Assembly: GCA_949511925.1 (NCBI GenBank)
Contig: CATEYX010000080.1
Coordinates: forward strand, 1 to 6,165
Direction of reading: 5' to 3'
Source of the DNA: Cryomorphaceae bacterium
GTDB taxonomy: Bacteria > Bacteroidota > Bacteroidia > Flavobacteriales > BACL11
DNA: 6,165 nucleotides
The notes beneath the pieces were generated by a model. The model searched no databases and was not told where the DNA came from. It worked only from the letters and a program-made list of their open reading frames with translations. Both the position numbers and the translations under genes were made by a program. Positions 1-6,165 of this stretch are shown here, piece by piece. The number at the start of each line of letters is the position of its first letter. The first letter of the stretch is position 1.

Positions 1-381
1 GTAAGCGAAAATTATGCAATTGCTATTTCCTTACTCCACCGAAAATCAGCTATTGGTATTCAGCTGAATAAAAACAACCATAATGGAATTTTGAAATGGA
101 AAGGATTTAATTATAAAACAGTTAGTATTAATGATTTTCCAAATCATATCCCTATTGAAGTTGGGGACACCATAAGTACGAATAGTCATAGTATTATTTT
201 TTCTGAAGGCGTAAATATTGGGGCAGTAAAAAGTATTCAGAAAAATAAAGATGATGGTTTTTATGATGTTAGTGTTCAACTTTTTGAAGATTTCAATCAG
301 TTAAACTATGTATACATCATCCATTCTCAAGCTGCTGAAGAACAATTGATATTAGAAAAAAAAATTACAGAAAATGAATAA
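1..381 (+). CDS. mreC: MreC, rod shape-determining protein (5'-truncated by window edge)
   Basis: This is the C-terminal 126 residues of MreC; the reading frame is open from base 1, so the gene begins upstream of the window. MreC is a bitopic inner-membrane protein whose periplasmic beta-rich domain organises the elongasome and stimulates PBP2. The fragment matches the C-terminal MreC domain: the opening segment (SENYAIAISLLHRK), then GILKWKG, HIPIEVGDTISTN, the FSEGVNIGAV segment, and LFEDFNQLNYVYII just before the end. The N-terminal membrane helix and coiled coil are not in the window. An internal ATG at 91 lies inside the domain and is not a plausible start. The stop codon overlaps the mreD start by 8 nt (ATGAATAA), so the genes are co-transcribed and probably translationally coupled. 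An A9 run (356-364) encodes the Lys-rich tail. The family call is strong from motifs plus gene order. Confidence 0.93.
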   Translation, partial: VSENYAIAISLLHRKSAIGIQLNKNNHNGILKWKGFNYKTVSINDFPNHIPIEVGDTISTNSHSIIFSEGVNIGAVKSIQKNKDDGFYDVSVQLFEDFNQLNYVYIIHSQAAEEQLILEKKITENE

Positions 382-874
382 ATATTTTGCAAAATACCTA
401 TTTCTACTTCCTGTATATGTTTTACTACAAGCACTAGTACTTAATCAGATACTGTTTTCGGCATATATTAATCCTTTTTTATATGTAATTCTAATCATTA
501 GTTTACCCTTAAAAACACCCAAGTGGTTTTTACTTATTTATGCTTTCTTACTTGGTTTTTTCATTGATCTTTTTTCAGGCAGTTTAGGATTTCATTCAAC
601 AGCAACTATACTTATTGCTTTTTTTAAACCCTTCATTAGTAAGATAACGATACCCCATAACATACTAGGAGATACAGATGAGATTACACTGAAGAAGATA
701 GGAAACAAAGCCTTTATTACTTTTTCACTATTCCTTATCCTTATCCATAATAGCTGTTTGTTTATTATCGAACACCTTAATTTCAATCTGGCTATTGCAG
801 GAAAAATATTGGCTAGCTCCATTGTTACATTAATCATTGTACTTATTGCACAATTGTTTCATCAAAAAAAATAA
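374..874 (+). CDS. mreD: MreD, rod shape-determining inner-membrane protein
   Basis: A 166-residue, very hydrophobic protein of typical MreD length. Roughly five to six membrane segments can be seen, at about residues 8-28, 33-46, 50-70, 75-90, 112-133 and 141-163. The best family mark is the stretch around residues 61-78, GFFIDLFSGSLGFHSTAT, with the Gly/Asp/Gly spacing common in MreD (D65, G69, G72). MreD is an elongasome component that works with MreC; no enzymatic activity is known. MreD is poorly conserved, so much of the confidence comes from its place between mreC and mrdA. The start at 374 overlaps the mreC stop and has an A-rich, non-Shine-Dalgarno leader. The last codons lie in an A8 run (864-871) that runs into TAATG, where the stop shares one base with the mrdA start. 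Confidence 0.88.
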   Translation: MNKYFAKYLFLLPVYVLLQALVLNQILFSAYINPFLYVILIISLPLKTPKWFLLIYAFLLGFFIDLFSGSLGFHSTATILIAFFKPFISKITIPHNILGDTDEITLKKIGNKAFITFSLFLILIHNSCLFIIEHLNFNLAIAGKILASSIVTLIIVLIAQLFHQKK

Positions 875-2691
875 TGAAAGTCTATAAAAACAGACATAAA
901 ATTATTGTTGCTATATTTCTGTTAATTACCATTACTTTCATCACTAAATTATTTTACATTCAAGTAATGAATGATAATTATAAATTTTCTGCTAACAATA
1001 ATGTATTGCGATATGAAGTACAGCAAGCGGTAAGAGGATTAATCTATGACAGAGACAGTAACCTTATTGTTGCCAATGTTCCTGCTTACGACTTAATGAT
1101 TATCCCCAGAGAGTTAAAAGAACAAGAAATTGACACTTTAGCTTTTTGTAATTTGATTAGCATCAGCAAAGAAGAATACATAGAAAAATACAAAAAAGCT
1201 GCTGACTATTCTGGCTATAAAGAAAGTGTATTCATCAAACACATCAACCTAAAAAACTCTAGCACATTATCCGAAAAGCTTTTTCAATTTCCTGGTTTTT
1301 ACTTAAGAAAGATTACCATGCGAGATTACCCAAGTAATGTAGCTACTCATTTGATAGGTTATCTGGGAGAAGTAAATTTAAAAAAAACAAAGGAAGACCC
1401 TTACTATACCAAAGGAGATTTGACAGGAGTTAGTGGAGTGGAAGCTGCCTATGAAAAACAACTAAGAGGAACTAAAGGAATGGCTATAAAATTGGTTGAT
1501 GTACATAACCGTGACCAAGGAAAATTCCAAGAAGGGAAGTTTGACACCTTACCAATTGCTGGGAGCACTTTAATTTCAACTATTGATATTGAGTTGCAAG
1601 AATATGGTGAACAGCTAATGAAAAATAAGATTGGAGCTATTGTAGCAATTGAACCATCAACAGGAGAAATTCTTGCTTTGGTTTCTGCACCTACTTACAA
1701 TCCCAACTTATTAATTGGGCGAAAACGATCAGCAAATTATAGCATTTTATCTAAGGATGAAAAAAAACCTCTATTTAATAGAGCACTCCAAGGAACCTAC
1801 CCTCCTGGTTCAACTTTCAAATTGATTACCGGACTTATTGCTTTACAAGAAGGAGCAATATCCAAAAATACTCTATTTTCCTGTACTGATGGTTACGACT
1901 ATGGAAATGATAAAAAAGTAGGTTGCCACCCTCATAAATCACCTGTTAGGTTAATAAACGGAATTGAAATTTCATGTAACACTTATTTTTGTAATATATA
2001 CGAAAAGTATTTTAATCGTTTTGGCTCTACCATTGAGGCCTATGATAATTGGTACAGTCACGTATCAAGCTTTGGCGTAGGAAACTTCATGAATAATGAC
2101 TTTATAACAGGAAGCCCAGGGAAATTACCAAAATCAACTTATTTTAACACTTTATACAGAGGAAGTTGGAATGCCAACACTATTATATCAATGGCAATTG
2201 GGCAAGGAGAATTACTACTTACTCCTATACAAATGGCAAACATGACCGCTATACTTGCCAACAAAGGGTTTTATTACACACCACACATTATCAAAAGTAT
2301 TTCAGGAGAACAAACTATTGATAGTAACTATACAACTAAGAAATATTGTAGCATTGACAAACAACATTTCATTCCAATAGTCAATGGTATGGAGCAAGTC
2401 GTTTACGGAGAAGAAGGAACTGCAAAATATTGTAAAATTCCTAACTATGAAATATGTGGGAAAACAGGAACAGCACAAAATCCTCATGGAGAGGACCATT
2501 CTATATTTATTGCTTTTGCACCCAAAGAAAACCCAGCAATTGCAATAGCTGTTTATGTTGAAAATGGAGGATGGGGATCAACATGGGCTGCTCCTATTGC
2601 ATCCTTAATGATAGAAAAATACCTAAATAGAGAAACAACAAATAAAGCCCAAGAAACTTTTATCCTAAATGGAAATTTAATAGATAAGTAA
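874..2691 (+). CDS. mrdA: Penicillin-binding protein 2 (elongasome peptidoglycan transpeptidase)
   Basis: A 605-residue class B PBP that cross-links peptidoglycan during cell elongation as partner of RodA. From the N-terminus: a short basic cytoplasmic tail, one membrane helix (about 9-29), and the PBP dimerisation/pedestal domain (about 50-230) with RGLIYDR at 54-60, RDYP at 150-153 and GVSGVEAAYEKQLRGTKG at 185-202. The transpeptidase domain follows (about 250-590). All three active-site motifs are present: SxxK as S313-T-F-K316 within YPPGSTFK, SxN as S367-C-N369, and KTG as K530-T-G532 followed by TAQ. The DHSIFIAFAP segment after KTG and the ENGGWG loop near 563-568 fit Bacteroidota PBP2. 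Residues C337, C351, H352/H354 and C368 form a possible metal site. The ATG shares its A with the mreD stop; the next Met (33) would remove the membrane anchor. It could be called pbpA or pbp2; FtsI/PBP3 is unlikely because rodA follows directly and mreCD precede. Confidence 0.96.
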   Translation: MKVYKNRHKIIVAIFLLITITFITKLFYIQVMNDNYKFSANNNVLRYEVQQAVRGLIYDRDSNLIVANVPAYDLMIIPRELKEQEIDTLAFCNLISISKEEYIEKYKKAADYSGYKESVFIKHINLKNSSTLSEKLFQFPGFYLRKITMRDYPSNVATHLIGYLGEVNLKKTKEDPYYTKGDLTGVSGVEAAYEKQLRGTKGMAIKLVDVHNRDQGKFQEGKFDTLPIAGSTLISTIDIELQEYGEQLMKNKIGAIVAIEPSTGEILALVSAPTYNPNLLIGRKRSANYSILSKDEKKPLFNRALQGTYPPGSTFKLITGLIALQEGAISKNTLFSCTDGYDYGNDKKVGCHPHKSPVRLINGIEISCNTYFCNIYEKYFNRFGSTIEAYDNWYSHVSSFGVGNFMNNDFITGSPGKLPKSTYFNTLYRGSWNANTIISMAIGQGELLLTPIQMANMTAILANKGFYYTPHIIKSISGEQTIDSNYTTKKYCSIDKQHFIPIVNGMEQVVYGEEGTAKYCKIPNYEICGKTGTAQNPHGEDHSIFIAFAPKENPAIAIAVYVENGGWGSTWAAPIASLMIEKYLNRETTNKAQETFILNGNLIDK

Positions 2692-3953
2692 TGAGAGCTG
2701 CAAAAAATATATTCGCCAACATTGACAAAGTAAGTATTGTACTTTATGCATTGCTTATGCTTTTTGGGTGGATAAATATTTATGCTTCACAATACAATGA
2801 TGACTCGGCAATGGTAATTGACTTTAGTAGCCGATATGGGAAACAACTTTTTTTCATTTGTATTTCTTCTTTTGTTGCTTTTTTAATACTAATTATCGAT
2901 TGGAAATTCTTTTACTCCCTTTCTTACATCTTCTATGTCGCAATTATCCTACTGCTAATTGGAGTGCTTTTTAAAGGAGGAATTACCGGTGGAGCTACAT
3001 CCTGGTTCGAGTTTGGAAATTTTAAATTCCAACCTTCAGAATTTGCAAAGTTTACCACCGCACTTGCACTTGCAAAATATTATAATAACCTTAATACTAA
3101 AAGGAAATCATTACGCGAAAAGCTGAATACCTATGCTATAATTATACTTCCGTTTTTATTGATTATACTGCAAAATGACCTTGGTACAGCCTTAGTTTAT
3201 GCTGGCTTTGTACTCGTATTATATCGTGAAGGGCTTTCAGGAAACATACTCATATTCGGATTAATTATTGCCATTCTATTTGTGGTTACCTTATTAGTTG
3301 AAAAGACAATTCTAATTCCTTTTTTAGCAGGAATTGCATTAATTATATTTTTGCTTTCAAGAAGGAAAAAGAAAGAACTATTACTTATAATGGGTATACT
3401 AGTAACCTCTATATCTTTTATTTTTAGTGTTGATTATATATTCAATGATGTGATGGCTCCACATCACAGAAAAAGAATAGATATTTTATTAGGAAAAGAG
3501 TTTGACCCTCATGGTGCAGGATACAACCTTATCCAATCAAAAATTGCGATTGGCTCAGGAGGGTTTAGTGGAAAAGGTTTTTTAAACGGAACACAAACCC
3601 GATTTGATTTTGTACCCGAACAAAGTACCGATTTTATCTTTTGTACTATTGGAGAGGAATGGGGCTTTCTTGGTAGTTTTTTCTTTATCTCTTTATTCCT
3701 AGGACTGCTTTTTAGAGTGCTTTTCCTTGCCGAAAGACAAAGATCAAACTTCAGTAGGATTTATGGCTATAGTGTCGCCACTATCCTTTTTATGCACTTT
3801 GTTATTAATATAGGAATGACCATTGGCTTATTACCTGTAATTGGAATACCATTGCCTTATATAAGTTATGGCGGCTCTTCCTTACTAGGCTTTACGATCC
3901 TATTATTTATCTTTCTTAATTTGGATTCTTACCGTTTACAGATTTTGAGATAA
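2691..3953 (+). CDS. rodA: RodA, SEDS-family peptidoglycan glycosyltransferase
   Basis: A 420-residue polytopic membrane protein that polymerises lipid II into glycan strands, paired with PBP2. SEDS motifs in order: GGATSWFEFGNFKFQPSEFAK (100-120), QNDLGTALVY (161-170), HHRKRI (258-263), FDPHGAGYNLIQSKIAIGSGG (271-291), GKGFLNGTQTRFDFVPEQSTDFIF (294-317), GEEWGF (321-326) and LPVIGIPLPYISYGGSS (381-397). D272 in the FDPHGAGY motif aligns with the essential periplasmic-loop aspartate of RodA/FtsW, and D163 with the conserved QPDLGT aspartate (here QND). About 12 membrane helices can be drawn, against 10 in E. coli RodA (370 residues); the extra pair lies at about 184-223, before a cytoplasmic RRKKK loop (224-228). 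FtsW is excluded by operon context and the RodA-like QSTDFIF/GEEWGF region. The start shares one base with the mrdA stop. It is the last gene of the operon; its stop codon touches the leftward terminator's U-tract. Confidence 0.96.
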   Translation: MRAAKNIFANIDKVSIVLYALLMLFGWINIYASQYNDDSAMVIDFSSRYGKQLFFICISSFVAFLILIIDWKFFYSLSYIFYVAIILLLIGVLFKGGITGGATSWFEFGNFKFQPSEFAKFTTALALAKYYNNLNTKRKSLREKLNTYAIIILPFLLIILQNDLGTALVYAGFVLVLYREGLSGNILIFGLIIAILFVVTLLVEKTILIPFLAGIALIIFLLSRRKKKELLLIMGILVTSISFIFSVDYIFNDVMAPHHRKRIDILLGKEFDPHGAGYNLIQSKIAIGSGGFSGKGFLNGTQTRFDFVPEQSTDFIFCTIGEEWGFLGSFFFISLFLGLLFRVLFLAERQRSNFSRIYGYSVATILFMHFVINIGMTIGLLPVIGIPLPYISYGGSSLLGFTILLFIFLNLDSYRLQILR

Positions 3954-3978
3954 AAAATGCCCAGCCTTTCGACTAAGC
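3952..3978 (-). terminator. Intrinsic terminator of the PpiD-like gene
   Basis: Read on the minus strand, arms GCTTAGTC and GGCTGGGC close an 8-pair stem on a GAAA tetraloop (five Watson-Crick and three G-U pairs), then one A and six Ts (complement of 3952-3957). It starts 24 nt after the minus-strand stop codon. On the plus strand the three wobble pairs become A/C mismatches, so the hairpin should act only on leftward transcripts. The T-tract overlaps the last two bases of the rodA stop codon. The pairing was checked by eye; folding energy was not computed. Confidence 0.75.
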
Positions 3979-3988
3979 TTTCTATTTT

Positions 3989-4000
3989 AGTTTTAAAACT
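3989..4000. repeat. 12-bp perfect palindrome in the convergent intergenic region
   Basis: AGTTTTAAAACT is a perfect inverted repeat lying between the hairpin terminator and the 3' end of the minus-strand gene. As RNA it could form only a short, A-U-rich hairpin, with no adjoining U-tract in the plus direction, so it is a poor terminator for rodA. It may be chance in A+T-rich DNA. Confidence 0.3.
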
Positions 4001-4002
4001 GA

Positions 4003-6102
4003 CTAGTTGAAATCTGAACGATTATCTTTTACATCAGCTTCAGTGTTTAATACTTTGTAAGCTGCTCCATTAGCATAAGCAGCAACTCCTTTTTTAACTT
4101 CTTGTTTTTGTTGAGTAAAGTCACCTGTAGTCTTTTCTTTATCCTTAGCTGTAACCTCTACTAAATAAACAGCATTAGCTCCTGCAATAGGATTAGAAAC
4201 AGAACCAACAGCAGTACCAAAAATAGAACCCACTAACTCTGGCTCGTAACCAATACCTTGCAGGCTTAAGTTTGCCAAATTAGCTCTTTGTGCATTCACA
4301 ACAGTTTGCCCATTGTTGTTAGCAATAGCAGCTAAATCAGCTCCCTTTATATTAGCAGTAATGTAGTCTGCTTTTTTATCCTTCACTAATAAAGCAGAAA
4401 TTTGTTCTTTAATATCTTCTAAAGGAACATTTCCCTTAATATGTTCTTTTGTTAAGTAAGCAACAACATAAGAGTTCTCAAATTGGAATACTTCAGAGAC
4501 AGTTTCTTCATCAGCAGTATTCATCCATCTTACCATTTCTCTTGAGTTTGGCAAACCAACAATACTTTGCTTGTCAGCAGTTACTTTACTATCGCTTCTT
4601 TTTACTAAATTTTGCTGCGCAACTAAAGAATCGAAAGCAATTCCTTCATTTAATATTTTTCCTGCAAACTGAGCTGCTTCAGAGTAATATGTATTATATG
4701 TTTCAGTACTTGGCTCAACATTTCTGTCGATAAAAGCAATCTTTACTTTACGTACAGCTCTACTTGTTTTTGTTATCTCAATAAGATGAACACCAAATTG
4801 AGAAGTGACCACACTTAAATCACCTCTTTTAGAAGTAAAACAAGCTTCATTAAATTCATCAACCATTGCGCCCTCCGAGAACCAACCTAAGTCACCTCCT
4901 TTAATAGCTGAACCTTTATCGTCAGAATTCCTTTGTGCTAAATCACCAAAGTCAGTACCCGCCTGAACTTGTGCTTTTATTGCTTCAATTCTTATATTTA
5001 CAGAATCCAAATTCATAGTTTCATTAGGAGTTATTAGGATATGACGCGCCTCAACTGAATCAGGACGATCTTGAGCAATTGCTAACTTAGCAATACGATA
5101 AACTCCTTGATTAGCTAGGTAAGGTCCTATAACAGCACCTTGTTCAGCATCAAATAATTCTTCCCAATTCTTATCTGCTAAACCTTCTTTATTAGTAAAA
5201 GTAAAACGTGCTGAAGTGTTATCAGAATTTCTTCTAGCAATTAAATCATAATCTTCAAAAATAGTAAAGTCATCTTTTAAATCGGAAATAGCTAATTTAG
5301 TAGTTGCATCATCTTCCGCTGAAGGAATAACTGTAAATACTACAAAGTCAACATTCTTTGATGCATCCTGCTCATAATCTGATTTATTGTCAGCATAATA
5401 GTTTGCTAACTCACTTTCAGTTGGCTCCACCATACTATCAACTACTGAAGAAAAAGGAAGAGCTACATAGTTAAAAGTAATATTTTGTGAATTTTCGTTA
5501 AAGTTCAGTCTTGCTTCTTCACTCGTTACATACATAGCATTAGAAACTAGTGAGTTGTACTTTGAAGTTTTAATTAAGCCAATTAAGTATTTTTGGAAAC
5601 CTACCCATCTTGATCTTGCCTCTCCTGTTGGATCTTGGTCAATTTGTTTTAAGTAGCCCAATACTTTTGTTCTATCGAACTGACCAGTTGCTTGGTTTTG
5701 AAAAGTAGGAACTTTTGAAATTTCAGGATGTACATTTAAACCCTGTAATAACTCAAAGAATTCATCATCAGAAACATCAATTCCTAATTTAGCAAATTCA
5801 TTGTTCATAATTAAATCCCTTACATACTGATCCCATATTTGAGATCGGATTTGTGCAGTAGTCGTTTGGTTAAGTACGCCTTGTTGATTCTGAGATTTCC
5901 AGTTTTCAATTCCTTCCTCCACCTTTACTTCATAAGCTTGACGCATTACATCTTCACCTAACACCTCACCTACATAAATACTAGCACCTCCTCTAGAGTC
6001 TAGAGATGACATAAAGTCACCTAAAATGAAGGCTAGCATTGCTACGCCAATTACCGTTAATAATAATCCTGATCTATTTCTAATTTTTCCTAGTGTTGCC
6101 AT
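4003..6102 (-). CDS. Membrane-anchored periplasmic peptidyl-prolyl isomerase/chaperone, SurA/PpiD family
   Basis: A 699-residue protein expected to assist folding of exported and outer-membrane proteins while anchored in the inner membrane. A basic N-terminus (K6, R8, R10) and one hydrophobic helix (about 11-30) give an N-in, C-out signal anchor with no lipobox. A SurA/PpiD-type chaperone region follows (about 45-250), with the helical segment QIRSQIWDQYVRDLIMNNEF. One full parvulin domain spans about 350-445: ARHILI (H354), NSDD (D394/D395), GGDLGWFSEGAMVDEF (M413, F417) and FGVHLIEIT (H439). These match the parvulin active-site positions, so isomerase activity is likely. The C-terminal part (about 450-680) holds further parvulin-like half-modules, as in PpiD proteins. 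E. coli PpiD is somewhat shorter (623). The start at 6102 precedes the anchor; the next Met (22) falls inside the helix. It converges on rodA and is probably monocistronic within the window. 'ppiD' is a reasonable label, but orthology to the E. coli gene is not shown. Confidence 0.9.
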   Translation of the reverse strand: MATLGKIRNRSGLLLTVIGVAMLAFILGDFMSSLDSRGGASIYVGEVLGEDVMRQAYEVKVEEGIENWKSQNQQGVLNQTTTAQIRSQIWDQYVRDLIMNNEFAKLGIDVSDDEFFELLQGLNVHPEISKVPTFQNQATGQFDRTKVLGYLKQIDQDPTGEARSRWVGFQKYLIGLIKTSKYNSLVSNAMYVTSEEARLNFNENSQNITFNYVALPFSSVVDSMVEPTESELANYYADNKSDYEQDASKNVDFVVFTVIPSAEDDATTKLAISDLKDDFTIFEDYDLIARRNSDNTSARFTFTNKEGLADKNWEELFDAEQGAVIGPYLANQGVYRIAKLAIAQDRPDSVEARHILITPNETMNLDSVNIRIEAIKAQVQAGTDFGDLAQRNSDDKGSAIKGGDLGWFSEGAMVDEFNEACFTSKRGDLSVVTSQFGVHLIEITKTSRAVRKVKIAFIDRNVEPSTETYNTYYSEAAQFAGKILNEGIAFDSLVAQQNLVKRSDSKVTADKQSIVGLPNSREMVRWMNTADEETVSEVFQFENSYVVAYLTKEHIKGNVPLEDIKEQISALLVKDKKADYITANIKGADLAAIANNNGQTVVNAQRANLANLSLQGIGYEPELVGSIFGTAVGSVSNPIAGANAVYLVEVTAKDKEKTTGDFTQQKQEVKKGVAAYANGAAYKVLNTEADVKDNRSDFN

Positions 6103-6127
6103 TCTTGTTTTATTTTATTGAAGTTGG

Positions 6128-6159
6128 CGAATATACAATTGTTATTTAAGAAATGAAAA
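6128..6159 (-). promoter_or_regulatory. Candidate Bacteroidota-type promoter of the PpiD-like gene
   Basis: On the minus strand TATATTCG (6135-6128) is one base off the Bacteroidota -7 consensus TAnnTTTG. Nineteen bases upstream lies TTTTC (6159-6155), a weak version of the -33 TTTG/TTTTG element. Transcription would start near 6121-6124, leaving a leader of about 20 nt. That leader is A-rich (AATAAAATAAAACAAG before the ATG) with no Shine-Dalgarno sequence, as is usual in this phylum. Weak -33 match, so moderate confidence only. Confidence 0.4.
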
Positions 6160-6165
6160 TAGAAA

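Noticed and set aside
46..279. 77-codon open frame on the - strand inside mreC
   Set aside because: Antisense to clear MreC domain sequence; the Asn/Ile-rich product reflects A+T-rich DNA only.
356..364. A9 run near the end of mreC as a frameshift site into mreD
   Set aside because: Entering the mreD frame would need a +1 shift, which this run does not particularly favour, and A-runs of 8-9 are common across the window.
592..837. 81-codon open frame on the - strand inside mreD
   Set aside because: Antisense shadow of a membrane-protein gene with no recognisable motif and no separate promoter.
2302..2499. 65-codon open frame on the - strand inside mrdA
   Set aside because: Antisense to the conserved region leading to the KTG motif; no independent support.
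2708..2720. 13-base match TATATTCGCCAAC shared between the start of rodA (+) and the promoter region of the PpiD-like gene (- strand, 6135-6123)
   Set aside because: A single shared 13-mer in about 6 kb of both strands is near what chance allows; in rodA it encodes ordinary N-terminal residues (codons 6-10), so neither a repeat nor an internal promoter is claimed.
3954..4002. Terminator for rodA on the + strand
   Set aside because: The hairpin loses three pairs on this strand and is not followed by a U-tract, and the 12-bp palindrome gives only a weak A-U stem, so no plus-strand terminator is supported.
4449..4733. 94-codon open frame on the + strand opposite the PpiD-like gene
   Set aside because: It lies wholly antisense to a well-supported coding region; its Gln/Leu/Phe-rich composition is what the complement of that gene gives, and no promoter or family resemblance was seen.

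Overview
The window reads as ordinary chromosomal DNA from a member of the Bacteroidota, most likely a Flavobacteriales-type organism. The DNA is A+T-rich and no gene start has a Shine-Dalgarno sequence; starts sit in A-rich context instead. The one visible promoter candidate fits the Bacteroidota pattern (-7 TAnnTTTG-like). The PBP2, RodA and PpiD-like proteins all carry sequence features I associate with that phylum. The genus cannot be fixed from the sequence alone.

Positions 1-3953 on the + strand hold the distal part of the rod-shape (elongasome) operon, in the order mreC (3' part only; the gene starts outside the window), mreD, mrdA (PBP2), rodA. The genes are packed with no gaps. mreC and mreD overlap by 8 nt, and mreD/mrdA and mrdA/rodA each overlap by one base in a TAATG junction, so translational coupling is likely. 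MreC and MreD are the scaffold and inner-membrane parts of the elongasome. RodA is the SEDS glycosyltransferase and PBP2 the partner transpeptidase that together make lateral-wall peptidoglycan. All catalytic motifs looked for in PBP2 and RodA are present, so both enzymes should be active.

Positions 3954-4002 form a short convergent intergenic region. It holds a GNRA-loop hairpin followed by a U-tract that works as an intrinsic terminator only for the leftward transcript; its U-tract runs into the rodA stop codon. No comparable terminator for rodA was seen.

Positions 4003-6102 on the - strand encode a 699-residue membrane-anchored periplasmic chaperone/peptidyl-prolyl isomerase (SurA/PpiD family) with one complete parvulin domain. 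Its own candidate promoter lies in the last ~60 bases of the window. It is probably an independent transcription unit for folding of envelope proteins and shows no direct sequence link to the rod operon.

No mobile element, CRISPR array, RNA gene, defence system or clearly new system was found. The points most worth a second look are a Cys/His cluster in PBP2 that could bind a metal, an apparent two-helix insertion in RodA just before its catalytic loop, a strand-specific wobble-paired terminator, repeated parvulin-like half-modules in the PpiD-like protein, and an in-frame A AAA AAA heptamer at the mreD stop codon.
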